Part shown: piece after piece, positions 26,620 through 36,032 of the stretch
Layout: every line of letters begins with the position of its first letter
Numbering within the stretch: the first letter of the stretch is position 1
Origin: Nocardioides rubriscoriae
Lineage (GTDB): Bacteria; Actinomycetota; Actinomycetes; Propionibacteriales; Nocardioidaceae
Direction: 5' to 3'
Length of the DNA: 64,000 bases
NCBI RefSeq assembly: GCF_008087085.1
Contig: NZ_VIYJ01000007.1
Coordinates: forward strand, 124,001 to 188,000
Notes under the pieces: model-generated
The model's input: only the letters and a program-made list of their open reading frames with translations
What the model was told of the DNA's origin: nothing
Database searches by the model: none
Position numbers and translations under genes: made by a program

Positions 26620-27224
26620 CCCGCACCGCGCGCGTCGAGCGACAGACCTCGGAGTCGAAGGTCGTCGTCGAGGTCGACCTCGACGGCTCGGGCCGCCACG
26701 ACGTCTCCACCGGGGTCGGCTTCTACGACCACATGCTCACCGCGTTCGCCCGGCACTCCCTGGTCGACCTCACGGTGCAGACCGAGGGCGACGTGCACAT
26801 CGACGCCCACCACACGGTCGAGGACACCGCCATCGCGCTGGGCCAGGCGCTGCGCCAGGCGCTGGGCGACAAGCAGGGCATCCGCCGCTTCGGCGACGCC
26901 ACCGTGCCGCTCGACGAGGCGCTGGTCCAGGCCGTCGTCGACGTCTCCGGCCGTCCCTACTGCGTGCACACCGGTGAGCCCGAGGGACAGGCCTACGTGC
27001 AGCTCGGCGGCTCCGGGGTGTCCTACCTCGGCTCGCTGACCCAGCACGTCTTCGAGTCGATCTCCTTCCACGGCCACCTCGCGCTCCACGTGCGGGTGCT
27101 GGCGGGCCGCGAGCCCCACCACATCGTCGAGACCCAGTTCAAGGCGTTCGCCCGGGCGTTCCGCGACGCCGTCGCGATCGACCCCCGCGAGACGGGCATC
27201 CCCTCCACCAAGGGTGCCCTCTGA
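26616..27224 (+). CDS. hisB: HisB, imidazoleglycerol-phosphate dehydratase
   Basis: HisB removes water from imidazoleglycerol phosphate. The 202-residue monofunctional protein contains the two manganese-binding repeats, [19 protein letters not shown] and [18 protein letters not shown]. It starts at ATG 26616 within the hisC stop. Its TGA at 27222-27224 overlaps a CTG that is the best available start for hisH. Confidence 0.96.
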   Translation: MTRTARVERQTSESKVVVEVDLDGSGRHDVSTGVGFYDHMLTAFARHSLVDLTVQTEGDVHIDAHHTVEDTAIALGQALRQALGDKQGIRRFGDATVPLDEALVQAVVDVSGRPYCVHTGEPEGQAYVQLGGSGVSYLGSLTQHVFESISFHGHLALHVRVLAGREPHHIVETQFKAFARAFRDAVAIDPRETGIPSTKGAL

Positions 27225-27856
27225 ACGGCAAGGACGTCGTCGTCCTCGACTACGGCTCGGGCAACCTCCGCTCGGTGGTGCGCGCCGTCGAGCGTGCGGG
27301 GGCCGACGTCACGCTCACCAGCGACTTCTACGCGGGCCTGGAGGCCGATGGGCTCGTCGTACCCGGGGTGGGGGCCTACGCCGCCTGCATGGCCGGGCTG
27401 CGCGCCGTCAAGGGCGACCGCCTGATCGGTCGCCGCCTCGCCGGTGGTCGCCCGGTGCTCGGCATCTGCGTGGGCATGCAGGTGCTCTTCGGTCGCGGCG
27501 TCGAGCACGGGGTCGAGACCGACGGCTGCGACGAGTGGCCCGGCACCGTGACGCGGCTGCAGGCCGACGTCGTGCCCCACATGGGCTGGAACACCGTCGA
27601 GGTGCCCGAGGGCACCGGCCTGTTCCGCGGCGTCGAGGGCGAGCGGTTCTACTTCGTGCACTCCTACGCCGCCCGCTCGTGGGACCTCGTCACCACCGGG
27701 CACACCCGCGAGCCGCTGGTCACCTGGGCCGAGCACGGCGGCGACCGGTTCGTGGCCGCGGTCGAGAACGGTCCGCTGTGCGCGACCCAGTTCCACCCCG
27801 AGAAGTCCGGCGACGCCGGCGTGGCGCTGCTGCGCAACTGGGTCGAAGGACTCTGA
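27221..27856 (+). CDS. hisH: HisH, glutaminase subunit of imidazoleglycerol-phosphate synthase (probable CTG start)
   Basis: HisH releases ammonia from glutamine for HisF. The first ATG/GTG/TTG in frame is the GTG at 27275, which would delete the conserved first strand and loop [13 protein letters not shown]. Starting at CTG 27221 restores them, gives 211 residues (normal for the family), and makes a four-base CTGA overlap with hisB, exactly like the ATGA/GTGA overlaps of neighbouring genes. The glutaminase triad is C83 (GICVGMQ), H192 and E194 (FHPEKSG). The gene is intact apart from the start codon, so a C-for-G change from an ancestral GTG, or a sequencing error, are the options. Confidence 0.88.
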   Translation: MNGKDVVVLDYGSGNLRSVVRAVERAGADVTLTSDFYAGLEADGLVVPGVGAYAACMAGLRAVKGDRLIGRRLAGGRPVLGICVGMQVLFGRGVEHGVETDGCDEWPGTVTRLQADVVPHMGWNTVEVPEGTGLFRGVEGERFYFVHSYAARSWDLVTTGHTREPLVTWAEHGGDRFVAAVENGPLCATQFHPEKSGDAGVALLRNWVEGL

Positions 27857-27857
27857 G

Positions 27858-28187
27858 GTGGCGGCCGGACAGCGGGCCCGCCGCCGCGAGGAGCGCGAGC
27901 GCCTGGCCGCCGAGGCGGCCGAGGAGCGCGCGGCCGCCGCCGCCCGGCGGGCCCGACGGGAGGCGCGGCGCCAGGTGCTCACCGGCTGGGTGCCGCGCCC
28001 CGCGCCGGTCGAGAGCGGCTCGCTGGCGGCTCGGCGTCGCCAACGCACCGGGCTCGTCGTGGCGTTCGTGATCGCCTTCAACGCCCTGGTCTGGCTCGGC
28101 ACCGACCAGTGGGCGGCCCGGACCCTGTTCCTGCTGCTGAGCGTGCTCGTGGCCCCCATCGTCGTGTCGATCCTCAACCGGAAGTGA
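27858..28187 (+). CDS. Small membrane protein between hisH and hisA
   Basis: The 109-residue product has a highly charged Arg/Glu/Ala helical N-terminus (about 1-48) and two hydrophobic segments (about 66-83 and 88-105). It starts at GTG 27858, one base after the hisH stop, and ends seven bases before hisA, so it is embedded in the his operon. I do not recognise a functional family; similar small membrane proteins occur at this place in related actinobacteria. No histidine-pathway role can be read from the sequence. Confidence 0.75.
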   Translation: MAAGQRARRREERERLAAEAAEERAAAAARRARREARRQVLTGWVPRPAPVESGSLAARRRQRTGLVVAFVIAFNALVWLGTDQWAARTLFLLLSVLVAPIVVSILNRK

Positions 28188-28194
28188 ACGCCCC

Positions 28195-28938
28195 GTGAGT
28201 GCTGCCCCCTACCTCCAGCTGCTGCCCGCCGTCGACATCACCGAGGGTCGTGCCGTCCAGCTCGCCCAGGGCGTCGCCGGGTCCGAGCGGGTCTACGGCG
28301 ACCCGGTCGCCGCGGCCCGGCGCTGGCAGGACGCCGGCGCCGAGTGGCTCCACCTCGTCGACCTCGACGCGGCGTTCGCCCGGGGCTCCAACCGTGCGTT
28401 GCAGGCCGAGATCGTCGGTGCGCTCGACATCGACGTCGAGATGAGCGGGGGCATCCGCGACGACGAGTCGCTGGCGTCCGCGCTGGCGACCGGCTGCCGT
28501 CGGGTCAACATCGGCACCGCCGCCATCGAGGACCCCGACTGGTGCGCCAAGGTCATCGCCGAGCACGGCGACCGCATCGCCATCGGCCTCGACGTACGTG
28601 GCCGCACTCTCGCCGCGCGCGGGTGGACCCAGGACGGGGGCGACCTCTACGAGACGCTGGCCCGCCTCGACGCCGAGGGCTGCGCGCGCTACGTCGTCAC
28701 CGACGTGCAGAAGGACGGCATGCTCCAGGGCCCCAACCTCGACCTGCTCCGCGACGTGTGCGCCGCGACCGACCGCCCCGTCATCGCCTCCGGCGGCGTG
28801 TCGACGCTCGCCGACATCGAGGCCCTGATGGGCCTGGTCGACGCGGGCGTCGAGGGCGCCATCGCCGGCACCGCGCTCTACGAGGGCCGCTTCACGCTCC
28901 AGGACGCCCTCGCGCTGACCAAGGGGGCGCCGGCATGA
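28195..28938 (+). CDS. priA: HisA/PriA, phosphoribosyl isomerase (probably bifunctional His/Trp)
   Basis: The 247-residue TIM barrel isomerises ProFAR in histidine synthesis and, in actinobacterial PriA forms, also phosphoribosyl anthranilate in tryptophan synthesis. Motifs are [15 protein letters not shown] (first catalytic Asp), [17 protein letters not shown], and [14 protein letters not shown] with the second Asp, then [12 protein letters not shown]. The bifunctional reading is supported by the lack of trpF next to trpC-trpB-trpA in this window. The GTG start lies seven bases after the preceding gene, and hisF overlaps its stop by four bases. Confidence 0.92.
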   Translation: MSAAPYLQLLPAVDITEGRAVQLAQGVAGSERVYGDPVAAARRWQDAGAEWLHLVDLDAAFARGSNRALQAEIVGALDIDVEMSGGIRDDESLASALATGCRRVNIGTAAIEDPDWCAKVIAEHGDRIAIGLDVRGRTLAARGWTQDGGDLYETLARLDAEGCARYVVTDVQKDGMLQGPNLDLLRDVCAATDRPVIASGGVSTLADIEALMGLVDAGVEGAIAGTALYEGRFTLQDALALTKGAPA

Positions 28939-29699
28939 CCCTGGCCGTTCGGGTCATCCCGTGCCTCGACGTCGACGCCGGCCGGGTCGTCAAGGGCATC
29001 AACTTCCTCGACCTGCGCGACGCCGGTGACCCGGTCGAGCTGGCCCGCACCTACGACGCCGAGGGCGCCGACGAGCTGACCTTCCTCGACATCTCCGCCT
29101 CGCACGAGGGTCGCGCCACGACCATGGAGATCGTCTCGCGGTGCGCCGAGGAGGTGTTCATCCCGCTGACGGTCGGGGGAGGGGTGAGCAGCGTCGACGA
29201 CGTCGACCGGCTGCTGCGCGCCGGCGCCGACAAGGTCGCGGTCAACACCGCCGCGATCCGCCGCCCCGAGCTGGTCGCCGAGATCGCCGACCGCTTCGGC
29301 AACCAGGTGCTGGTGCTGTCGGTCGACGCGCGCCGGGTCGCGACGGGCACCGACTCCGGCTTCGAGGTCACCACCCACGGCGGCCGCACGTCCGCCGGTC
29401 TCGACGCCGTCGCGTGGGCGGCGCGGGCGGCCGAGCTCGGCGCGGGCGAGATCCTGCTCAACGCCATGGACGCGGACGGCACCCAGGACGGCTTCGACCT
29501 CGAGCTGGTCCGGCGCGTGCGCGCCGAGGTCTCGGTCCCCGTCATCGCCTCGGGCGGAGCCGGCCGCCTCGACCACTTCGCCCCGGCCGTCGAGGCCGGT
29601 GCCGACGCCGTCCTGGCCGCCACCGTCTTCCACTTCGGCACCCTGCGGATCAATGAGGTCAAGGGCGCGCTGCGCGAGGCCGGCCACCCGGTGCGCTGA
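28935..29699 (+). CDS. hisF: HisF, cyclase subunit of imidazoleglycerol-phosphate synthase
   Basis: HisF uses ammonia from HisH to form imidazoleglycerol phosphate and AICAR. The start is ATG 28935, overlapping hisA. The 254-residue barrel has catalytic D12 ([16 protein letters not shown]) and D131 (VLSVDARR), plus [10 protein letters not shown] and [12 protein letters not shown] phosphate-binding loops. It ends the block; hisG, hisE and hisI are not adjacent (hisI is 4.5 kb downstream). It converges with the next gene with only eight bases between. Confidence 0.95.
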   Translation: MTLAVRVIPCLDVDAGRVVKGINFLDLRDAGDPVELARTYDAEGADELTFLDISASHEGRATTMEIVSRCAEEVFIPLTVGGGVSSVDDVDRLLRAGADKVAVNTAAIRRPELVAEIADRFGNQVLVLSVDARRVATGTDSGFEVTTHGGRTSAGLDAVAWAARAAELGAGEILLNAMDADGTQDGFDLELVRRVRAEVSVPVIASGGAGRLDHFAPAVEAGADAVLAATVFHFGTLRINEVKGALREAGHPVR

Positions 29700-29707
29700 C
29701 CCAGCGG

Positions 29708-30340
29708 TCACAACCCCAGGTCGGCCCCCCGCACCCTCGCGACGAGCTCGTCGCGGCCCTTGAACCCGAGCCCCCGCACCTGCTCGCGGCCGAAGAGGAA
29801 CAGCACCAGCTCGACCACCGGTCCGGTGATCGTCACCGACGGCTCGCCCCCGCGCAGGGTCGCCACCTCGTCGGTGTCGTCGCGCCGGATCGAGACGGGG
29901 ACCCCGGCACCGCGCACGAGCATCCGACCGGCCGTCCGGATCGAGCGCCACACCGTGTCGAGGTCGTCGGGGTCGAGCACGCGCGGGGTCCACCCGGCCT
30001 GGGCGCGGCGCAGGTCCTCGTGGTGGACGACGTACTCCAGGGTGTTGGCGAGCACCTCCACCGGGCGCAGCACGAACGGCGTCAGCCCCGGTTCGCGGAC
30101 CCGGCCGACCAGCCTGCGGAAGTCGTCGCGCCCCGCGCGGTCCATGGCCCGGTCGGTGAGCGTGGCGAGGGGCGGCAGGGTGATGCCGAGGCCCGCGAGC
30201 GGTCGGTGCTCGCGGACGAACAGGTGCGCGAGCAGCTCGCGGGCGTCCCAGTCGCCGCAGAGGGTGGGGGCGTCCGGCCCGAGCTCGAGGGCGAGGTCGC
30301 ACAGGTCGTGGCGCTCGCGGCGGGCGAGGGTCGGGCTCAT
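29708..30340 (-). CDS. TIGR03085-type protein of the DinB/mycothiol-dependent superfamily
   Basis: The 210-residue product resembles the actinobacterial TIGR03085 family, related to mycothiol-dependent maleylpyruvate isomerase and DinB-like four-helix proteins: LARRERHDLCDLALELGPDAPTLCGDWDARELLAHL (in two parts) and EYVVHHEDLRRAQ with the histidines typical of the metal site. The substrate is unknown. The ATG at 30340 is six bases from a minus-strand TAGGCT, so its transcript is probably leaderless. Confidence 0.8.
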   Translation of the reverse strand: MSPTLARRERHDLCDLALELGPDAPTLCGDWDARELLAHLFVREHRPLAGLGITLPPLATLTDRAMDRAGRDDFRRLVGRVREPGLTPFVLRPVEVLANTLEYVVHHEDLRRAQAGWTPRVLDPDDLDTVWRSIRTAGRMLVRGAGVPVSIRRDDTDEVATLRGGEPSVTITGPVVELVLFLFGREQVRGLGFKGRDELVARVRGADLGL

Positions 30341-30346
30341 GGCGCC

Positions 30347-30352
30347 AGCCTA
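30347..30352 (-). promoter_or_regulatory. -10 box, leaderless start of the TIGR03085-type gene
   Basis: On the minus strand TAGGCT is followed by GGCGCC and then the ATG. There is no room for a leader or ribosome site. Confidence 0.55.
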
Positions 30353-30417
30353 GGAGCGTGCCGGACAGGGCGTGGTGCGGACGCCGCCTGGATGAGCACG
30401 ACGCCGGTGCCCGGGAA

Positions 30418-30423
30418 TAGCCT
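30418..30423 (+). promoter_or_regulatory. Candidate -10 box for the ABC exporter operon
   Basis: TAGCCT is flanked on both sides by CCCGGG (30410-30415 and 30425-30430), a symmetric arrangement that could be an operator over the promoter. The first exporter gene starts 77 bases downstream with an AGGAG ribosome site. Confidence 0.4.
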
Positions 30424-30500
30424 GCCCGGGGCGACAGGTTGCCGAGCGGGCCGGTCGTCCGGTCCACCACCGGACCCGCCACCGGTCAGTCAGGAGAACC

Positions 30501-32321
30501 GTGAGCACCACCACCGAGAGCCTCGACGAGGCACTCGACCACGACGGCGCCGACCGGCGCGGCCGCGGGTCGACGAGCGCCGGGTTCCGGGTGCTCTGGG
30601 TCGCGATCAAGCGCGAGCCGTGGATCTTCACCGTCTCGACCATCGGCAGCGTGCTCTTCGGCGCGCTCACCGTCGCCGACGCGTGGGTGCTCGGCTGGTC
30701 GACCGACCACGTCGTGCTGCCCGCCTTCGAGGACGGCGACATCGGCAACGACATGCTGCTGGCCGTCCTGGCCCTCTTCGTCGGGGTCGCGATCCTGCGG
30801 GCCGTCGGCATCGTGGCGCGCCGTCTCGGCGCCGGCATCATGCAGTACCGCATGCAGGCCCACTACCGCCGCGCCGTCACCCGCCGCTACCTCGCGCTGC
30901 CGATGGAGTGGCACCAGAAGCACCCGACCGGCGAGCTGCTGTCCAACGCCAACTCCGACGTCGAGGCGGCGTGGGGCCCCATCGCGCCGCTCCCGATGGC
31001 CGTCGGCACCGTTGCCATGATGGTGATCGCGGTGGTGCAGATGTTCTTCGCCGACGTCGTGCTGGCGGTCGTGGGCCTGCTGGTCTTCCCGGCCGTCATC
31101 GCGACCAACGTGGTCTACCAGGGCATCGCCCAGGGCTGGGCCACCCGCGCCCAGGAGCTGCGGGCCGAGGTCAGCGAGATCGCCCACGAGTCCTTCGACG
31201 GCGCGATGGTCGTCAAGACGCTGGGCCGCGAGGGCGAGGAGACCGAGCGCTTCGCGGCCAAGGCCCGTGAGCTGCGTGACGTCAACATCCGCGTCGGCCG
31301 CATCCGCGCCGCGTTCGACCCGACCCTGGCGGCGCTGCCCAACCTGGGCGTGCTCATCGTCCTGGCCGTCGGGGTCTCCCGGGTCACCAGCGGCGCCACC
31401 CAGCCCGGTGACGTGGTCACCGTCGCCTACCTCCTCACGATCGTGTCGTTCCCGATCCGTTCCATCGGCTGGCTGCTCGGCGAGTTCCCGCGCAGCGTCG
31501 TCGGGTTCCGGCGCGTCGACGCCGTGCTCAAGACCACCGGCGAGATGCCCTACGGCGAGCTGCGCATCCCGGCGAACGAAGGTGGGGCGCGGCTCGAGGT
31601 GGTCGACCTCGCCTACTCCTACGTCCCCGAACAGCCGCTGCTGCGCGACCTGTCCTTCACCGTCGAGCCCGGCCGCACCGTGGCCCTGGTCGGCGCCACC
31701 GCCTCCGGCAAGAGCACGCTGACCACCCTGCTCACGCGCCTGGTCGACCCCGACGAGGGCGCCGTCCTGGTCGACGGCCTCGATGTGCGCGACCTCGAGC
31801 GCGGTGCCCTGGCCGAGGTGCTCTCGATCGTCCCGCAGACGGCGTTCCTCTTCGACGACACCGTGCGCGGCAACGTCGCGCTCGGTGCCGACGTCAGCGA
31901 CGACGAGATCTGGGCCGCGCTGCGCACCGCCCAGGCCGACGGGTTCGTCGCCGCCCTCCCCGACGGGCTGTCCACCCGGCTCGGCGAGCGCGGCACCTCG
32001 CTCTCCGGAGGGCAGCGCCAGCGCATCTCCCTCGCACGGGCGCTCGTACGCCGACCGCGGCTGTTGGTCCTCGACGACGCGACCTCGGCCGTCGACCCCG
32101 AGGTCGAGGCCCGCATCCTCGCCGGCCTGCGCCGCGCCGACGCCGGCTCGACCCTGGTCGTCGTGGCCTACCGCAAGGCCACCATCGGCCTGGCCGACGA
32201 GGTGCTCCACCTCGAGGACGGCCGCATCGTCGACCGCGGCACCCACGCCGAGCTCCTCGACCGCTCGCCGGCCTACGCGCGCCTGGTCAACGCCTACGAG
32301 CACCACGAGGTGACCGCGTGA
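30501..32321 (+). CDS. ABC exporter half-transporter, subunit with degenerate ATP site
   Basis: The 606-residue protein has a six-helix type IV exporter membrane domain (about 35-330) and a C-terminal ATPase. Walker A is GATASGKST with K404, and the signature is LSGGQRQRISLARAL. The Walker B glutamate is replaced by aspartate (LDDATS, D526), and the switch histidine is replaced by tyrosine (VAYRKAT, Y557). That pattern marks the non-hydrolysing site contributor of a heterodimeric exporter, whose partner is the next gene (four-base overlap). The substrate is unknown; drugs, lipids or peptides are typical. Confidence 0.9.
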   Translation: MSTTTESLDEALDHDGADRRGRGSTSAGFRVLWVAIKREPWIFTVSTIGSVLFGALTVADAWVLGWSTDHVVLPAFEDGDIGNDMLLAVLALFVGVAILRAVGIVARRLGAGIMQYRMQAHYRRAVTRRYLALPMEWHQKHPTGELLSNANSDVEAAWGPIAPLPMAVGTVAMMVIAVVQMFFADVVLAVVGLLVFPAVIATNVVYQGIAQGWATRAQELRAEVSEIAHESFDGAMVVKTLGREGEETERFAAKARELRDVNIRVGRIRAAFDPTLAALPNLGVLIVLAVGVSRVTSGATQPGDVVTVAYLLTIVSFPIRSIGWLLGEFPRSVVGFRRVDAVLKTTGEMPYGELRIPANEGGARLEVVDLAYSYVPEQPLLRDLSFTVEPGRTVALVGATASGKSTLTTLLTRLVDPDEGAVLVDGLDVRDLERGALAEVLSIVPQTAFLFDDTVRGNVALGADVSDDEIWAALRTAQADGFVAALPDGLSTRLGERGTSLSGGQRQRISLARALVRRPRLLVLDDATSAVDPEVEARILAGLRRADAGSTLVVVAYRKATIGLADEVLHLEDGRIVDRGTHAELLDRSPAYARLVNAYEHHEVTA

Positions 32322-34183
32322 GCACCGAGACCGACCTGGCCGAGGACACCCGGCCCACCGCCGCGTCGGGCGCCCGCAAGGCCTCGGCCTCGGGCACGAC
32401 CATGACCACGGGCGAGGACCTCGGCGCCCTCGAGACCATCCGCCGCGGGGTCCACCACTCGCCCGAGCTCACCGATGGCATCCGCGGCACCCTCGCCCTC
32501 GCCGTCGTGGCGTCCGTCGGTCAGGTCGTGGTGCCGATCGCGGTCCAGCAGACCCTCGACCGCGGGCTGTCGCGACCCGACGGCCCCGACCTGTCCTTCA
32601 CCGTGGTCATGGGGCTGGTCGCCGCGTGCGCGGTCGTGCTGACCAGCGTGGCGTCCTACCTGATGACCTCTCGGCTGTTCGGGGTCTCCGAGCGCGGCCT
32701 GGCCACGCTGCGCATCAAGGCGTTCCGCCACGTCCACGACCTGCCGCTGCTCACCCAGAACAGCGAGCGCCGGGGTTCCCTGGTCTCCCGGGTGACCAGC
32801 GACGTCGACCAGGTCAGCCAGTTCCTGGTCTTCGGCGGCCTGCTGTTCGTGATCAGCGTGGGCCAGGTCCTGATCGCCACCATCGTGATGGTCGTCTACT
32901 CCTGGCAGCTCGCCCTCGTGGTGTGGGTCTGCTTCGCCCCGCTCTTCCTCTCGCTGCGCTTCTTCCAGCGCAAGCTGTCCGACGCCTACGGCGTCGTACG
33001 CCGTCAGGTCGGCTCGATGCTCTCGGCCATCTCCGAGCCGGTGGTGGGGGCCTCCGTGGTGCGGTCCTACGCCGTCGAGGCCCGCACCCAGGCCCGCATC
33101 GACGAGGCGGTCGACGTCTACCAGCGCGCCAGCACCCGCGCCCAGGGGTTCACCGCGGTGTCGTTCTCCCTCGGCGGGCTGTCCGCGGGGCTGGCCAACG
33201 CCGGCGTCCTCATCGTCGGCATCTGGCTCGGCTTCGCCGACGACATCAGCGCCGGCGAGGTGCTGGCCTTCGCGTTCCTCGTCACGCTGTTCGTCGGGCC
33301 GGTCCAGCTCGGCACGCAGATCCTCACCGACGCCCAGAGCGCCATCGCCGGCTGGCGGCGGGTCATCGGCATCCTCGACACCCCCGCCGACCTCGTCGAC
33401 CCCGGCCCCGACGGCCACGACCTGCCACGCGGCCCGATCGACGTCCGGTTCGACCACGTCGGGTTCGCCTACCCCGGTGGTCCACCGGTGCTGCGCGACG
33501 TCGACCTCACCATCGACGCCGGCCGCCGGGTCGCGATCGTCGGCGAGACCGGTTCGGGCAAGTCGACCTTCGCCAAGCTGCTCACCCGGCTGATGGACCC
33601 CAGCGAGGGGACGGTCCTGCTCGACGGCATCGACGTGCGCGACCTCACCCAGACCTCGCTGCGCTCCAGCGTGGTGCTCGTGCCGCAGGAGGGCTTCCTC
33701 TTCGACGACACCCTCACCGCCAACGTCCGCTACGGCCGTCTCGCCGCGACCGAGGACGAGATCCTCGCCAGCGCCGACGAGCTGGGCCTCGGCGACTGGG
33801 TCGCCGGTCTGCCCGACGGCCTCGACACCCGCGTGGGCCAGCGCGGCGAGTCGCTGTCGGCGGGGGAGCGCCAGCTCGTCGCCCTGCTGCGCGCCCACCT
33901 CGCCGACCCCGACCTCCTGGTCCTCGACGAGGCCACGAGCGCGGTCGACCCCCAGCTCGAGATGCGCATCGGCCGGGCCCTCGAGCGCCTGATGTCGGGG
34001 CGCACCAGCGTCACCATCGCCCACCGGCTGTCGACCGCCGAGAGCGCCGACGAGGTCATCGTGGTCGACCAGGGCCGCGTCGTGCAGCGCGGCCCGCACG
34101 CCGAGCTGGTCGCCGACCCCGACGGTGTCTACGCCGGCCTGCACCGCAGCTGGGTGGCCCAGCAGGGTCCCGGCGCTGCGTGA
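32318..34183 (+). CDS. ABC exporter half-transporter, subunit with canonical ATP site
   Basis: The 621-residue partner of the preceding subunit has an N-terminal extension (about 1-50), a six-helix membrane domain (about 55-345) and an ATPase domain. It keeps Walker [10 protein letters not shown] with K415, Walker B LDEATS with catalytic E538, and H569 in IAHRLST, but its signature LSAGERQ deviates slightly from LSGGQ. The start overlaps the previous stop (GTGA). Together they form a heterodimeric exporter inserted between hisF and hisI. Confidence 0.9.
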   Translation: MSTETDLAEDTRPTAASGARKASASGTTMTTGEDLGALETIRRGVHHSPELTDGIRGTLALAVVASVGQVVVPIAVQQTLDRGLSRPDGPDLSFTVVMGLVAACAVVLTSVASYLMTSRLFGVSERGLATLRIKAFRHVHDLPLLTQNSERRGSLVSRVTSDVDQVSQFLVFGGLLFVISVGQVLIATIVMVVYSWQLALVVWVCFAPLFLSLRFFQRKLSDAYGVVRRQVGSMLSAISEPVVGASVVRSYAVEARTQARIDEAVDVYQRASTRAQGFTAVSFSLGGLSAGLANAGVLIVGIWLGFADDISAGEVLAFAFLVTLFVGPVQLGTQILTDAQSAIAGWRRVIGILDTPADLVDPGPDGHDLPRGPIDVRFDHVGFAYPGGPPVLRDVDLTIDAGRRVAIVGETGSGKSTFAKLLTRLMDPSEGTVLLDGIDVRDLTQTSLRSSVVLVPQEGFLFDDTLTANVRYGRLAATEDEILASADELGLGDWVAGLPDGLDTRVGQRGESLSAGERQLVALLRAHLADPDLLVLDEATSAVDPQLEMRIGRALERLMSGRTSVTIAHRLSTAESADEVIVVDQGRVVQRGPHAELVADPDGVYAGLHRSWVAQQGPGAA

Positions 34184-34232
34184 CCGCCCACCTGCCGCGC
34201 CAGCCCGACGCACCCGCGGGTTTACTGGACCG

Positions 34233-34598
34233 GTGAGCCCGTTGGACCCCGCGATCGCCGAGCGCCTCAAGCGCACCCCCGACCCCAGCCCCGGTGGTGA
34301 CGGCCGGGGCCTGGTCCCCGCCGTGGCCCAGCAGCACGACACCGGCGAGGTGCTGATGCTCGGGTGGATGGACGACGAGGCGCTGCACCGCACGCTGACC
34401 ACCGGCCGCGCGACCTACTGGTCGCGCTCGCGCGGTGAGTACTGGGTCAAGGGCGACACCTCCGGCCACGTCCAGCGGGTCGTCGAGGTCCGCCTCGACT
34501 GCGACGGCGACACCGTGCTGCTCAAGGTCGACCAGACCGGGGCGGCGTGCCACACCGGCGCGCGCACCTGCTTCGACGAGGACCTGCTGGGTGGCTGA
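34233..34598 (+). CDS. hisI: HisI, phosphoribosyl-AMP cyclohydrolase
   Basis: HisI opens the adenine ring of phosphoribosyl-AMP in histidine synthesis. The start chosen is GTG 34233; the frame is open further upstream through the exporter gene. The 121-residue product carries [35 protein letters not shown] and the zinc/cysteine region CHTGARTC. HisE is not fused. It overlaps the next gene by eight bases, linking it to the trp block rather than to hisF. Confidence 0.94.
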   Translation: MSPLDPAIAERLKRTPDPSPGGDGRGLVPAVAQQHDTGEVLMLGWMDDEALHRTLTTGRATYWSRSRGEYWVKGDTSGHVQRVVEVRLDCDGDTVLLKVDQTGAACHTGARTCFDEDLLGG

Positions 34599-35205
34599 GC
34601 AGCAGGCGGCCCGCCGCCGGTTCGGTGTCGTGGTGCTCGGTGGCCTGGCCGCGGGCACGCTGGCGGCGGTCGCCGGCAACCAGGCCTGGGTGTCGATCGA
34701 CGACGGCGGCACCGGGGACGCGGCGTTCGCCTCGGCCGTCTCGGCCGGCGGCGACCTCACGGCCCCTCCGGTCACCGCGACCGCCCTGGTGCTGCTCGCG
34801 ACCTGGGGGGTGGTGCTGGTCAGCCGTGGGCGACCACGGCGCGCCGTGGCCTGGCTGGGCCTGCTCGCCGCGCTGGCCGTGCTCGGGTTCGCGCTGGCCA
34901 CCTGGGTGACCCGGCCCGGCGACGTCAGCGACGAGCTCCGCAACCTCGACGTCGGGGTCGGTCGCACGCTGTGGGCCCACGTCGGAGTCCTGGCGGGGGC
35001 CGGGGCCGTCGCCACCTCGTTGCTGGCCGTGCGCGGCGTCCGTGGCTGGCCCGAGATGGGCACCCGCTACGACGCCCCCGCCGGTGCTGCCGGCGCCGCG
35101 AAGGGGGTCGGCCCGTCCGGCCTCCCCGTCGAGGAGCAGGCCAGCATCAACCTGTGGAAGGCCCTCGACGAGGGTCGCGACCCGACCGAGGACCCCGGCC
35201 ACTAG
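34591..35205 (+). CDS. Trp-operon-associated membrane protein (TIGR02234 type)
   Basis: The 204-residue protein has four hydrophobic segments (about 12-32, 55-75, 85-105 and 125-150) and resembles the Trp_oprn_chp family that lies between trpE and trpC in actinobacteria. The function is unknown. Here it follows hisI directly with an eight-base overlap, and trpE is missing from its usual place. Its stop codon overlaps a TAGACT box that may promote the next gene. Confidence 0.82.
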   Translation: MAEQQAARRRFGVVVLGGLAAGTLAAVAGNQAWVSIDDGGTGDAAFASAVSAGGDLTAPPVTATALVLLATWGVVLVSRGRPRRAVAWLGLLAALAVLGFALATWVTRPGDVSDELRNLDVGVGRTLWAHVGVLAGAGAVATSLLAVRGVRGWPEMGTRYDAPAGAAGAAKGVGPSGLPVEEQASINLWKALDEGRDPTEDPGH

Positions 35206-35208
35206 ACT
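35203..35208 (+). promoter_or_regulatory. Candidate -10 box before the 66-residue membrane protein
   Basis: TAGACT overlaps the preceding stop codon and lies 47 bases before the next ATG, which has a GAGGAG ribosome site. The downstream trp genes could be served by this promoter. Confidence 0.45.
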
Positions 35209-35255
35209 CGGCAGCGATCCCCACGCACGAGCACGCACCAGCACGAGGAGCACCC

Positions 35256-35456
35256 ATGTCTGACAACCACGGCAACACCCCGGCGGCCTGGACGGCCGTG
35301 GTGGTGGCCCTGGTCGGCTTCGCCGTCGGTGCCGCCGGACTGATGCTCGACCCGATCAACTACACGATCTTCTGGGTCGGCGTGGGCCTCAACGTCGTCG
35401 CAGGTGTGCTCTTCGTCGTGATGGCCAAGCTCGGCCTGCACGAGTCCGGTCACTGA
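35256..35456 (+). CDS. Small two-helix membrane protein of the HGNTPAAWT type
   Basis: The 66-residue protein begins MSDNHGNTPAAWTAVVV and has two hydrophobic segments (about 12-32 and 38-58). Short proteins with this HG..PAAWT start are regularly found just upstream of trpC in actinobacteria (DUF6704-like); the role is unknown. The ATG is preceded by GAGGAG with good spacing. Confidence 0.8.
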   Translation: MSDNHGNTPAAWTAVVVALVGFAVGAAGLMLDPINYTIFWVGVGLNVVAGVLFVVMAKLGLHESGH

Positions 35457-35463
35457 CCGACCT

Positions 35464-35913
35464 GTGTCCGGCCGACCTGTGAGCATGCTGCCCGCCCAGG
35501 TCGCCCTGCGGGACGACACCCGCGCCCGACGCGTGTCGGGGCCGCTGCTCACGATCGCCGGTCTCGGGGCCGCGACGATCGCCCTCGCGCTGCGCGACCC
35601 GCACCAGCGTGGCTCGTGGGGGCTGTGCCCGAGCCGCGCCCTGGGCTTCGACTGCCCGGGCTGCGGGGGACTGCGCGCGGTCAACGACCTCACCCACGGC
35701 CGGTTGCTCGACGCGGCGTCGAGCAACCTCTACCTCGTCGTGGGCCTGCCGGTGGCCGTCTACCTCCTGGGCCGCTGGGTCCTCGACGCGTGGCGCGGCA
35801 CCGAGCGCGCGGCGTCCCCGCTCACCACGCCCCTGCTCGTGACCGCCGGCGTCGTGCTGGTCGTCTTCACCGTGCTGCGCAACGTGCCGGCGTTCGGGTG
35901 GCTGGCCTCCTGA
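35464..35913 (+). CDS. DUF2752 membrane protein
   Basis: The 149-residue product has the DUF2752 hallmark (CPSRALGFDCPGCGGLRAVNDL, here described in pieces: CPSRALGF, then DCPGCGG) between hydrophobic segments, with further segments near the C-terminus. The cysteines suggest a metal or redox site, but the function is not known. GTG 35464 is used; ATG 35485 is an alternative. It sits between the small membrane protein and trpC. Confidence 0.82.
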   Translation: MSGRPVSMLPAQVALRDDTRARRVSGPLLTIAGLGAATIALALRDPHQRGSWGLCPSRALGFDCPGCGGLRAVNDLTHGRLLDAASSNLYLVVGLPVAVYLLGRWVLDAWRGTERAASPLTTPLLVTAGVVLVVFTVLRNVPAFGWLAS

Positions 35914-36032
35914 CCCCAGCACGTCGACCACCGGGCCGGACGCGCTGACCGGCCGGCCCGTCACCCGTCGGTGTGACGGACCGTGCCACACTGGAAACGC
36001 CCCCTGACGTGCAGCTGAAGAGGAATTCCGCG

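Noticed and set aside
35958..35979. Inverted repeat CCGTCAC / GTGACGG upstream of trpC
   Set aside because: Arms are only seven bases, which is common by chance at this GC content, and no attenuator peptide with Trp codons is visible.
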